A stretch of 64,000 bases of DNA from Thermophilibacter immobilis (lineage in GTDB: Bacteria > Actinomycetota > Coriobacteriia > Coriobacteriales > Atopobiaceae), in assembly GCF_015277515.1 (NCBI RefSeq), contig NZ_CP063767.1, positions 62,001-126,000 on the forward strand. Reading direction: 5' to 3'. This document shows positions 54,860-62,653 of this stretch, piece by piece. A program made the position numbers and the translations under genes. Each line of letters opens with the position of its first letter. Position 1 is the stretch's first letter. The notes below the pieces were generated by a model. That model saw nothing but the letters and a program-made list of their open reading frames with translations. It made no database searches and was not told the origin of the DNA.

Positions 54860-56788
54860 GTGCCAGACAAGAACACTTCCGACCACACCCCCCTTCCCGG
54901 GGGAAAGGGCAGCCCCGACCAGCAGCAGCGCTCCGCCGTGCTCTCGCTGCTCGTCGTTGCCGCGATCGTCGTCTACCTGCTCTTTACGATGGGGGGAAAC
55001 CTCTTCCCCAGTGCGTCTCCCCCTGACGTGCTGGCCACCAACGAGTTCGTGAGCGCCGTCGAGGCGGGGCGGGTCACGAGCGTCACGTACAAGACCGACG
55101 ACGGCAGCGTCTCGGGCACCTACGAGGTCGACGATGACGCCCACGACTATAAGAGCGTCTACGTGGGCTCCGACTCGCTGGCCGCCCTCATGGCCTCGCA
55201 CCCCAACGTCACCTATCGCATCGACACGAGCTCGTCGGCGATGCTCGAGACCATCCTGCTCTCCGTGGTGCCCACGGTCCTGCTCGTGGGGGTCTTCATC
55301 TTCTACATGCGGCGCATGTCCAGCCAGAACGACAAGACGATGTCGTTCGCCAAGACCAAGGCCCTCACCACCGAGAGAGAGCGGCCCAAGGTCAAGTTCT
55401 CCGACGTTGCGGGCATCGACGAGGCCGTCGAGGAGCTCCAGGAGGTGCGCGACTTCCTCTCCGATCCCGAGCGCTATCACAAGATGGGCGCGCGCATCCC
55501 TCACGGCGTGCTGCTCGTGGGACCCCCAGGCACGGGCAAGACGCTTCTGGCCAAAGCCGTGGCCGGCGAGGCGGGCGTGCCGTTCTACTCCATCTCCGGC
55601 TCCGACTTCGTGGAGATGTTCGTGGGCGTGGGCGCGAGTCGCGTGCGCGACCTCTTCAAGCAGGCCAAGGAGTCCGCCCCCTGCATCGTCTTCATCGACG
55701 AGATCGACGCCGTGGGCCGCCAGCGCGGTGCCGGCCTGGGCGGCGGCCACGACGAGCGCGAGCAGACCCTGAACCAGCTGCTGGTCGAGATGGACGGCTT
55801 CGAGGACAACTCATCCGTCATCCTCATTGCCGCTACGAACCGCCCCGACGTCCTTGACCCTGCCCTTCTGAGGCCGGGCCGCTTCGACCGTCGGGTGACG
55901 GTGGACCGTCCCGACGTGCGCGGTCGCGAGCAGATCCTGCAGGTCCACGCGGCGGGCAAGCCCTTTGCCGACGACGTTGACTTCGAGCGGCTCTCCAAGG
56001 TCACGGCGGGCTTCACGGGTGCCGACCTTGCCAACCTCATCAACGAGGCGGCCCTGCTCTCTGCGCGTCAGCGCAAGGAGAAGATCGACCAGAGCGAGGT
56101 CGAGGAGGCCATGGAGCGCGTCATGGCCGGCCCCGAGCGCAAGAGCCGCCTGATCACCCAGAAGGAGCGTCGCATCATCGCTTATCACGAGAGCGGCCAC
56201 GCCCTCGTGGGCCACGTGCTCGAGAACTCCGATCCCATTCACAAGATCTCGATCATCAGCCGTGGTCAGGCGCTCGGCTACACCATGCAGGTGCCCGAGG
56301 AGGACCACTTCCTGGAGACGCGTAGCGGCATGCTCGACCAAATCGCGGTGCTCTTGGGCGGCCGCACCTCCGAGGAGCTCTTCTGCGACGACGTCACCAC
56401 AGGTGCCTCCAACGACCTCGAGCGCGCTACCAAGCTCGCACGCACCATGGTCATGCGTCATGGCATGAGCGAGCAGCTGGGCACGCAGGTCTTTGGCGAG
56501 GCGCAGCACGAGGTGTTTCTCGGCAGGGACTACGCTGAGCGTCAGGACTACTCCGCCGAGACGGCTAAGCGCATCGACGACGAGGTCGAGCGCATCATGC
56601 GGGGGGCCCACGAGCGAGCGCGCACGGTGCTGGAGGCGCGGCGTGCGCAGATGGACACGATGGCCCGGGTGCTGCTCGAGCGCGAAACCGTCGAGGGCGA
56701 GGCCGTCGCAGCCCTGCTGGACGGAACGTGGGACGAATACCTTGCGGCACATCACGGGGAGCATGATTCTACGAGAAGCGCTGAGTAG
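54860..56788 (+). CDS. ftsH: ATP-dependent zinc metalloprotease FtsH
   Basis: The 642-residue membrane protease has two helices (about 27-46 and 127-150) bracketing an extracytoplasmic domain. The AAA module follows with Walker A GPPGTGKT (about 222), pore loop [17 protein letters not shown] and [19 protein letters not shown], and SRH with RPGRFDRR. The protease domain has HESGH (about 442). It degrades membrane and regulatory proteins. GTG 54860 is taken as start because of AGGAG five bases upstream; ATG 54845 is in frame but lacks one. Confidence 0.97.
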   Translation: MPDKNTSDHTPLPGGKGSPDQQQRSAVLSLLVVAAIVVYLLFTMGGNLFPSASPPDVLATNEFVSAVEAGRVTSVTYKTDDGSVSGTYEVDDDAHDYKSVYVGSDSLAALMASHPNVTYRIDTSSSAMLETILLSVVPTVLLVGVFIFYMRRMSSQNDKTMSFAKTKALTTERERPKVKFSDVAGIDEAVEELQEVRDFLSDPERYHKMGARIPHGVLLVGPPGTGKTLLAKAVAGEAGVPFYSISGSDFVEMFVGVGASRVRDLFKQAKESAPCIVFIDEIDAVGRQRGAGLGGGHDEREQTLNQLLVEMDGFEDNSSVILIAATNRPDVLDPALLRPGRFDRRVTVDRPDVRGREQILQVHAAGKPFADDVDFERLSKVTAGFTGADLANLINEAALLSARQRKEKIDQSEVEEAMERVMAGPERKSRLITQKERRIIAYHESGHALVGHVLENSDPIHKISIISRGQALGYTMQVPEEDHFLETRSGMLDQIAVLLGGRTSEELFCDDVTTGASNDLERATKLARTMVMRHGMSEQLGTQVFGEAQHEVFLGRDYAERQDYSAETAKRIDDEVERIMRGAHERARTVLEARRAQMDTMARVLLERETVEGEAVAALLDGTWDEYLAAHHGEHDSTRSAE

Positions 56789-56813
56789 CTCGTCAAGAGA
56801 ATGGCAGAATCCG

Positions 56814-56840
56814 AAGGGCCCGCATATACGGGCCCTTTTT
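56814..56840 (+). terminator. Terminator of the tilS-hpt-ftsH cluster
   Basis: GGGCCCG-CATATA-CGGGCCC followed by TTTTT, 28 bases after ftsH. Confidence 0.9.
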
Positions 56841-57121
56841 ATGACTAGGGGGTAGATTTCTGCCCTTATTTTTCTCCTAGAAGAGGGAATTTCTTATCTG
56901 TGAGTAAAAAGTGACTATACCCCTCATCATAAATGTATAACTTGCACGATAAAATGCATTAAAATAACGGCGATTTTCTCGGATTGAATGACCCACTAGT
57001 TAAAATATATGCAGGTAGAATACTATAAATAAACTTGTTAGTAGATTAACGTTAATGCTAGTGTCTGTATATATCAGGGGGTATGTTACTACGCATGCCC
57101 TTCGATTTCTTTTTGTAGGGG
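56841..57121 (+). other. AT-rich intergenic region upstream of the wHTH gene
   Basis: This stretch is far richer in A and T than its surroundings. It contains several -10-like hexamers (for example TATAAA near 57025) and the 12-base palindrome ATTAACGTTAAT near 57046. No gene is credible. It is probably a promoter/operator region of the small DNA-binding protein downstream. Confidence 0.45.
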
Positions 57122-57135
57122 AGGTGCCGGCACCT
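57122..57135. promoter_or_regulatory. Palindrome overlapping the ribosome binding site of the wHTH gene
   Basis: AGGTGCCGGCACCT is a perfect 14-base palindrome ending immediately before ATG 57136, and its left end is part of the Shine-Dalgarno GGGGAGGT. It may sequester the site as an RNA hairpin or bind the gene's own product. Confidence 0.55.
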
Positions 57136-57489
57136 ATGGCGCGCAAGGTCAAGTTTCATGTCTCGCTCGATATCTTCATCAACGAGAGCGACCTCGCCCT
57201 GCTTCACCTCCTGGGAAGGCTCTCGCCGGTCGCCACGGGCCCCGTCTCGCTCACGGCGCGCGCCCTCTCCAACGAGCTGCAGCTCAGCCTTGCTACGGTT
57301 CGTCGCTCTTGTCGGGTCCTTGTGGACAGGGGCCTCATCATCGTGCGCGGCGTGCGCCGGCGCGACGGTGGACGTGACGCCAACACCTATGAGATCACGG
57401 TCCTGGGTCGCGAGGTCCTCTCCCTTCAGGGCTCCATGCGCCCCCAGCGCCTACCCTTGCACGACCCCTCCTCCTCGCATCGCGACTGA
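57136..57489 (+). CDS. Small winged helix-turn-helix protein, function unknown
   Basis: The 117-residue protein has a central winged helix (SLTARALSNELQLSLATVRRSCRVLVDRGLIIVRG) followed by a wing (RRRDGGRDANTYEITVLGREVL). It begins MARKVKFHVSLDIFINESD. It resembles replication-initiator-like or MarR-like DNA-binding domains but belongs to no family I can name. It is preceded by an unusually AT-rich region and a palindrome over its ribosome binding site, suggesting autoregulation. Confidence 0.75.
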   Translation: MARKVKFHVSLDIFINESDLALLHLLGRLSPVATGPVSLTARALSNELQLSLATVRRSCRVLVDRGLIIVRGVRRRDGGRDANTYEITVLGREVLSLQGSMRPQRLPLHDPSSSHRD

Positions 57490-57510
57490 GCTGCTCGTCT
57501 GTCACGCGAG

Positions 57511-57516
57511 TACAAT
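57511..57516 (+). promoter_or_regulatory. Candidate -10 box of the aminotransferase gene
   Basis: TACAAT, 49 bases before the GTG start. No clear -35 is seen. Confidence 0.35.
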
Positions 57517-57564
57517 GGGGCGCAGCAGCGTGCGTGCGGCCCGGCCGCAGAAGGGGAGAAGCCC

Positions 57565-58749
57565 GTGCCGATCAACCAACAGAGCTACGCCTATGGGACG
57601 CAGAAGTCCTCCATCCGAGAGATTGCGGCCTACGCCGGTGAGCGCAAGGCGCAGATCGGCGCGGAGAACGTCTTTGATTTCTCGCTCGGCAACCCCTCGG
57701 TTCCCGCCCCGGATGCCGTGCGCGCATCCATCGAGAAGAGCCTTGCCCTGCCGCCCACCCAGCTTCACGGCTACACGCCTGCTTCGGGCCTGCCCGTTGC
57801 GCGCGCGGCCGTGGCGGCGAGCCTGCGCCGCCGCTTTGGCGAGGACGCTGCGCGCGCGGAGGACGTCTACCTGACCTGTGGGGCCGCGGCCTCGCTCTCC
57901 ATTAGCTTTCACGCGCTGCTCAGGGCCGGTGACGAGGTCATCGTAATCGCCCCGTACTTCCCCGAGTACCGCGTCTGGATAGAGGCGGCGGGTGTCACCT
58001 GCGTTGAGGTCCTGGCCGACCAGAAGACCTTCCAGATCGACGTGGCGGCCGTCGAGCGCGCCCTGACGCCGCGCACCCGCGCGATTATCGTGAACTCACC
58101 CAACAACCCCGTGGGATCGGTCTATGCGTCCGCAAACCTCACGGCGCTTGCGGACGTTTTGCGTGCTGCCGAGAAGCGCCTGGGAATCGAGGTCACGCTC
58201 GTCTCCGACGAGCCCTACCGCGAGATCACCTACGGCGTCGAGGTTCCCTGGGTGCCGGCTCTCTACGGGCGCACGGTCGTGTGCTACTCGTACTCCAAGG
58301 CGCTCTCCTTGCCGGGCGAGCGCATCGGGTGGGTCCTCGTGCCGCCCACGAGCCCCGAGCACGACGAGCTCGTGGGTGCCGTGGCGGGGGCCGGCCGCAA
58401 GCTGGGCTTCGTCTGCGCGCCGGCGCTCTTCCAGCGCGTGCTCGTGGACTGCGTGGACGTGCCCTCGGACGTCGAGGCTTACGCCCAGAATCGTCGCGCG
58501 CTCACGGAGGGCCTCACGCGCCTGGGCTACGAGTTCGTGGAGCCTGACGGTGCGTTCTACCTGTGGGTCAAAGCTCTGGAGCCCAATGCGCAGGCCTTCT
58601 TTGAACGGGCTCGAGCCCTTGAGCTGCTTCCGGTTCCGTCCGACTCCTTTGGTTGCCCCGGCTGGGTGCGCGTGGGCTACTGCGTCTCGCGCGAGATCAT
58701 CGTGAACTCGCTGCCGGCGTGGGAGAAGCTGGCGCAGAGCTACCGGTAG
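57565..58749 (+). CDS. PLP-dependent class I/II aminotransferase
   Basis: The 394-residue fold type I enzyme has HGYTPASGLPVAR, the substrate-side NSPNNPVG, VSDEPYREI, and the PLP-lysine sequence CYSYSKALSLPGERIGWV. It is close to AspC/PatA-like aspartate or broad-specificity aminotransferases. The GTG start follows GAAGGGGAGAAG. It is followed after 11 bases by the PHP gene, probably in one transcript. Substrate not assignable. Confidence 0.9.
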   Translation: MPINQQSYAYGTQKSSIREIAAYAGERKAQIGAENVFDFSLGNPSVPAPDAVRASIEKSLALPPTQLHGYTPASGLPVARAAVAASLRRRFGEDAARAEDVYLTCGAAASLSISFHALLRAGDEVIVIAPYFPEYRVWIEAAGVTCVEVLADQKTFQIDVAAVERALTPRTRAIIVNSPNNPVGSVYASANLTALADVLRAAEKRLGIEVTLVSDEPYREITYGVEVPWVPALYGRTVVCYSYSKALSLPGERIGWVLVPPTSPEHDELVGAVAGAGRKLGFVCAPALFQRVLVDCVDVPSDVEAYAQNRRALTEGLTRLGYEFVEPDGAFYLWVKALEPNAQAFFERARALELLPVPSDSFGCPGWVRVGYCVSREIIVNSLPAWEKLAQSYR

Positions 58750-58760
58750 GAAGGACGAGC

Positions 58761-59564
58761 ATGATTCGCATTTCCTGTGACATCCACACGCACACGCTCT
58801 TCTCGCGTCATGCCTACTCCACCGTCGAGGAGGACGTGTGGGCCGCGGCCGACCAGGACTTCGAGCTCTTGGGCGTCACCGACCACTTCTCGGACATGCT
58901 GTTCGAGGAGCAGACGCTCAAAAACTTCCAGTTCTTCACCAACCTGGACGTCTGGCCGCGCTCGTGGCATGGCGTGAGACTGCTGCGCGGCTGCGAGGTC
59001 GACATCGTCGACGGGCAGGGGAACCTCTTTGGGCATGACGTCAGGGTCGATCGGCAGATCTCCGACACGCCGATGCGCGAGCGCAGCCTCAAGGAGCTTG
59101 TCTTCGACCACTGCGACTACGCGATCGCGAGCGTGCACAACCGCACGTTCACGCGTGATGCCTCTCCCGCCCAAAACGCCCAGATGTACATCCACGCGCT
59201 CGAGGACCCCAAGGTGCTCGTCTTGGGTCACGTGGGGCGCTCGCACGTGGACTTCGAGCTCGACCCCGTGCTCGAGGCCGCGCGCGACATGGGCAAGCTG
59301 ATCGAGATCAACGAGTCGAGCCTTGCGGGGCACAACCGCGAGCGCTCGCTCGAGCCCTGCACGCACGTGGCCGAGCGCTGTGCCGAGCTGGGCTGCAAGG
59401 TCTCGTTTGGCAGCGACGCCCACATCTGCACGGACGTGGGACGCTATCTCAAGGTGAAGCGCCTGCTGGAGAGCATCGACTTCCCCCAGGCGCTCGTGGC
59501 GTGCAGCGACGCCGAGGCGCTTCTCGGCGCGATGGGCCGCGCGGGATTTGACGCTTCCGCGTAA
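58761..59564 (+). CDS. PHP-domain phosphatase (YcdX-like)
   Basis: The 267-residue protein begins MIRISCDIHTHTLFSRHAYS, with the first PHP metal motif HTHT. It continues with GVTDHFSD, LRGCEVDIVDGQGN, IASVHNRTF, LGHVGRSHVDFEL, EINESS and FGSDAHICTDVG, all typical of the YcdX/histidinol-phosphatase-like group with a trinuclear metal centre. The start at 58761 follows GGAAGGACGAGC. Its natural substrate is unknown. Confidence 0.9.
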   Translation: MIRISCDIHTHTLFSRHAYSTVEEDVWAAADQDFELLGVTDHFSDMLFEEQTLKNFQFFTNLDVWPRSWHGVRLLRGCEVDIVDGQGNLFGHDVRVDRQISDTPMRERSLKELVFDHCDYAIASVHNRTFTRDASPAQNAQMYIHALEDPKVLVLGHVGRSHVDFELDPVLEAARDMGKLIEINESSLAGHNRERSLEPCTHVAERCAELGCKVSFGSDAHICTDVGRYLKVKRLLESIDFPQALVACSDAEALLGAMGRAGFDASA

Positions 59565-59633
59565 GGCCCGCCGGTTGCCGCCCAGCTCCTCGCCGCCCGG
59601 CCTTCCGGCCATCCGGTTTCTCGCCAGTCGCTC

Positions 59634-59676
59634 AGCGCCCGGCCCCTGGACACCTTCTGGATCGGGGCGCTATTTT
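59634..59676 (+). terminator. Probable terminator of the aminotransferase-PHP transcript
   Basis: AGCGCCC pairs with GGGCGCT across a 24-base loop and is followed by ATTTTT. The DNA from here to 59845 has no other feature apart from a short GGGGCTTCGCCCC-type hairpin just after the end of exoA. Confidence 0.55.
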
Positions 59677-59845
59677 TATGCACCTGCGAGAAGGTGGCGT
59701 CAAAGCGCTTTCTCGCTCTGACGTTTTCCCTGTTGACGCTCCTGAGAGTGCCGAGAAGAACGCGCCCACATCAAAAGAGCGCCCGATCCTTGGCGGGGCT
59801 GTCGGCGGAGGGAGCGAGGTCACTTCCAGGGGGGCGAAGCCCCTC

Positions 59846-60628
59846 CTACAGCGTGATGGCGAGCTCGACGGGGCAGTGGTCGCTCCCGTAGACCTCGTTC
59901 AGGATCGAGGCGCTCGTCACGCGGCTCGCGATGTCGTTGGAGACCAGGAAGTAGTCGATGCGCCAGCCCGCGTTGTTCTTGCGCGCGTTGAAGCGGTAGC
60001 TCCACCAGCTGTAGGCGCCCGTCAGGCCGGGGTGGCGCGCGCGGAAGGTATCGGTGAAGCCCGCGTCAAGAAGGCGCGTGAAGCTCTCGCGCTCCTCGTC
60101 CGAGAACCCCGCGTTTCCGCGGTTGGGACCGGGGTTCTTGAGGTCGATCTCCTGGTGGGCCACGTTGAAGTCGCCGCAGGTCACCACGGGCTTGTCGGCA
60201 GCAAGCTCCGTGAGGAAGGCGCGATAGGTCGCGTCCCAGGCAAGGCGCGTGTCTAGGCGCGCGAGCTCGCCCTGGGAGTTGGGCGTGTAGACGTCCACGA
60301 ACCAATAGGTATCGAACTCCAGCGCGCAGACGCGTCCCTCGTCGTCTGCGGCCGGTGCGCCTATCTGCCTGATGACACGCAGGGGCTCCTCGCGCGAGAA
60401 GACCGCGGTGCCCGAGTAGCCCCTGCGCTCCGCGTAGTTCCACGTCTGATAGTAGCCGGGGAGTACGAGGTCAATCTGTCCCTCCTGGAGCTTGGTCTCC
60501 TGGATGGCGAAGACGTCCGCGTTTGCGGTCTCGACCACCTCCACGAAGCTCGGGTCCTTCTTTGCGACGGCGCGCAGGCCGTTGACGTTCCAGGAAACGA
60601 GCCTCAGCTCGCGAGTGTCTGTGGGCAC
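59846..60628 (-). CDS. exoA: Exodeoxyribonuclease III
   Basis: The product is an EEP-superfamily AP endonuclease. It has LRLVSWNVNGLRAV, FAIQETKLQ (catalytic Glu), YSGTAVFSR, VYTPNSQGEL, CGDFNVAH and NAGWRIDYFLVS, ending in GSDHCPVEL with the catalytic Asp-His. It repairs abasic sites. The GTG at 60628 is chosen because GGAGAG lies just before it; an ATG eight codons upstream is the alternative. Confidence 0.94.
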   Translation of the reverse strand: MPTDTRELRLVSWNVNGLRAVAKKDPSFVEVVETANADVFAIQETKLQEGQIDLVLPGYYQTWNYAERRGYSGTAVFSREEPLRVIRQIGAPAADDEGRVCALEFDTYWFVDVYTPNSQGELARLDTRLAWDATYRAFLTELAADKPVVTCGDFNVAHQEIDLKNPGPNRGNAGFSDEERESFTRLLDAGFTDTFRARHPGLTGAYSWWSYRFNARKNNAGWRIDYFLVSNDIASRVTSASILNEVYGSDHCPVELAITL

Positions 60629-60718
60629 GATACTCTCCGTTCGACAGTTCATTAACGCGCACCAGTGTACCTTGCCGCGCGGGCGCCCCCTTCGGTTTTG
60701 GGTTTCGCAGGGTGAGAC

Positions 60719-61678
60719 CTACTCGATTGTGACGTAGCCGTCGGGCTCGGCGGGCGTCTCGGGGCCCGCAGGGGGTCCTGCGTCGGGAGCGCCAAAGAGG
60801 AACTCGCGCCAGCGGCCGATCTCCTTGACCCCCTGCGCGTGCCCCGCCTCGTAGGCGGCCGCGAGCTTCTTGGGACTGGTCGTGGTGCTGGAGACGGGCA
60901 TCTCGTCAGGGTAGACGATGAGGGCGCGCCCCTCTTCGGCCAGCTCCTCGACGTGCTCGAGCGCAGCGTTGTAGCGTTCCCATCGGGTGAGCAGCGCGTT
61001 TCTTAGGTAGGGATGGTCCTTGGCGACGCGCGCGTACATGCGTCGCTCGCCGTTTGTGGGGGCCTCCTTGCGGTAGCCACACGGCCGGGAGGCTACGAAG
61101 AAGAAGCGCTTGAAGCCGTCGTCTTCGGCCATGCAGATGGGAATGCCGGCCCCCGTCCCCATGCCGCCGTCGTAGAGCACCCGGCCGTCTATGGGCAAAG
61201 GCGTCATGGCCCCCGGCAGGGTCGAGCTGGCGCGTACGAGGTTGATTGTCCTGACGAGGTCGCTCATATCCTTGCGACAAAAGCATACCGTGCGACCGGT
61301 GTCGCGCTCGAAGGCCTGGATGCGCGCCCGTGCCGGGTTGGCGGAGAACGCCTCCCAGTCAAAGGGCAGAGCGTCGTCTGCGAGCGCTCCGGCATAGAGG
61401 GCGTCCGCGTCGAAGTAGCCCTTGCCGTGCAGAAGCGAGCGAATGCCCACGGCGTTGCGCGTGCGCTGGTCCACCATGAACGAGTCTCTCACGCGCCGAC
61501 GGTCGCGTGAGAGATAGTTGATCGTGTTGCTCGCACCCGCCGAGAGGCCGCAGGCGTAGTCGAAGTAGATTCCCTGCTCCAGAAGGACGTTCGCAATGCC
61601 CGAGGTATAGCTCGCGCGATAGCCTCCCCCTTCGAACACGAGGGCGCAGTCGAATACGTTGTTGACGAGGGCTTCCAT
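60719..61678 (-). CDS. Patatin-like phospholipase
   Basis: The 319-residue protein has the patatin glycine loop FEGGGYRASYTSGI, nucleophile motif GLSAGAS (Ser-Asp dyad serine) and the second dyad motif YDGGMGTG. It resembles bacterial YjjU-type patatins. No signal peptide is present. The ATG follows GAGGAGGTCCC. Function is presumably hydrolysis of acyl lipids at the inner membrane face; substrate unknown. Confidence 0.9.
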   Translation of the reverse strand: MEALVNNVFDCALVFEGGGYRASYTSGIANVLLEQGIYFDYACGLSAGASNTINYLSRDRRRVRDSFMVDQRTRNAVGIRSLLHGKGYFDADALYAGALADDALPFDWEAFSANPARARIQAFERDTGRTVCFCRKDMSDLVRTINLVRASSTLPGAMTPLPIDGRVLYDGGMGTGAGIPICMAEDDGFKRFFFVASRPCGYRKEAPTNGERRMYARVAKDHPYLRNALLTRWERYNAALEHVEELAEEGRALIVYPDEMPVSSTTTSPKKLAAAYEAGHAQGVKEIGRWREFLFGAPDAGPPAGPETPAEPDGYVTIE

Positions 61679-61823
61679 GGGACCTCCTCGGTACCTTGCC
61701 GTGCAGAATCATAGAAAATTTTACCTAGTATCCCACTTTGAACGCAGGTCAAAAATCACGCGGGAGAAAAACCACGCGCGGCGCATGGACTACCATGGCA
61801 TACAACCCAGAAAAGGAGCAGCT

Positions 61824-62561
61824 ATGGCACGCACGATTACCGATCCCGCAGAGGCCGCCTCGGAGCTCTCGAGGCGCTTCCCGCACGCTCATCGCGCGGT
61901 TTTCTTTGGCGGGGCGGGCGTCTCCACGGCAAGCGGCATTCCGGACTTTCGCAGCGCAGACGGCCTCTATCACCAGCACTTCTCCCACGAGCCCGAGGAG
62001 ATGCTCGGGCATGACTTCTTCATGACGCACACCGCCGAGTTCTACGACTTCTATCGAGAGCGGATGATCGCGCCCGACGCGCGGCCCAATCGCGCGCATG
62101 AGAAGCTCGCCGAGCTCGAGGCCCAGGGGCACCTGGCGGCTGTGGTCACGCAGAACATCGACGGCCTGCACCAGATGGCGGGCTCGAAGCACGTCCTGGA
62201 GCTGCACGGCTCCGTTCATCGCAACATCTGCCAGGAGTGCGGCGCCACCTACTCGGCCGCGTGGGTCCTCGCGCACGAGGGCGTCCCCCACTGCGACGCC
62301 TGTGGCGGCCTCGTCAAGCCCGACGTGGTGCTCTATGGGGAGCAGCTCGACGAGCAGGTGCTTCTCGCCAGCGTTCGGGCCATCTCGGAGGCGGACCTCA
62401 TGGTCATCGGAGGCACGTCGCTCGTGGTGTACCCCGCAGCAGGCCTTCTGGGCTACTTTGGCGGCTCCGAGCTCGTGGTGGTCAACCGCGACCCCACACC
62501 GGCCGACGGCAGGGCGGACCTCGTGTGCGCCTGCGACATAGCGCAGGCCTTCGACTTCTAG
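61824..62561 (+). CDS. Sir2-family NAD-dependent protein deacylase
   Basis: The 245-residue sirtuin has the NAD-binding FFGGAGVSTASGIPDFRSADG, TQNIDGLHQMAG, catalytic His in LELHGSVHRN, and four Cys for zinc (CQEC and CDAC). The NAD pocket follows with IGGTSLVVYPAAGL and VVVNRDPTP. The gene has AAAGGAGCAGCT before the ATG. The last codons and stop are tandemly duplicated (CGACTTCTAG twice). Substrates not predictable. Confidence 0.95.
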   Translation: MARTITDPAEAASELSRRFPHAHRAVFFGGAGVSTASGIPDFRSADGLYHQHFSHEPEEMLGHDFFMTHTAEFYDFYRERMIAPDARPNRAHEKLAELEAQGHLAAVVTQNIDGLHQMAGSKHVLELHGSVHRNICQECGATYSAAWVLAHEGVPHCDACGGLVKPDVVLYGEQLDEQVLLASVRAISEADLMVIGGTSLVVYPAAGLLGYFGGSELVVVNRDPTPADGRADLVCACDIAQAFDF

Positions 62562-62611
62562 CTCGACTTCTAGAGCTGTTGAGAAGGACGCCCGCGTCCT
62601 CGCGCGGCGGG

Positions 62612-62617
62612 TACAAT
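62612..62617 (+). promoter_or_regulatory. Candidate -10 box of folP-folK
   Basis: TACAAT, 37 bases before the ATG. No clear -35 is seen. Confidence 0.35.
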
Positions 62618-62653
62618 GAGACGCATGTGAAGAGGCTTGGAGAAGGGAAGGCC

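Noticed and set aside
59678-60256. Open frame of 192 codons on the plus strand
   Set aside because: It overlaps exonuclease III in antisense, and its sequence is the mirror of that gene's codon pattern.
61733-61746. TCCCACTTTGAACG resembling the IS3 right end (TCCCATTTTGAACG)
   Set aside because: The match is 13 bases with no second end or transposase remnant nearby; most likely chance in a promoter region.
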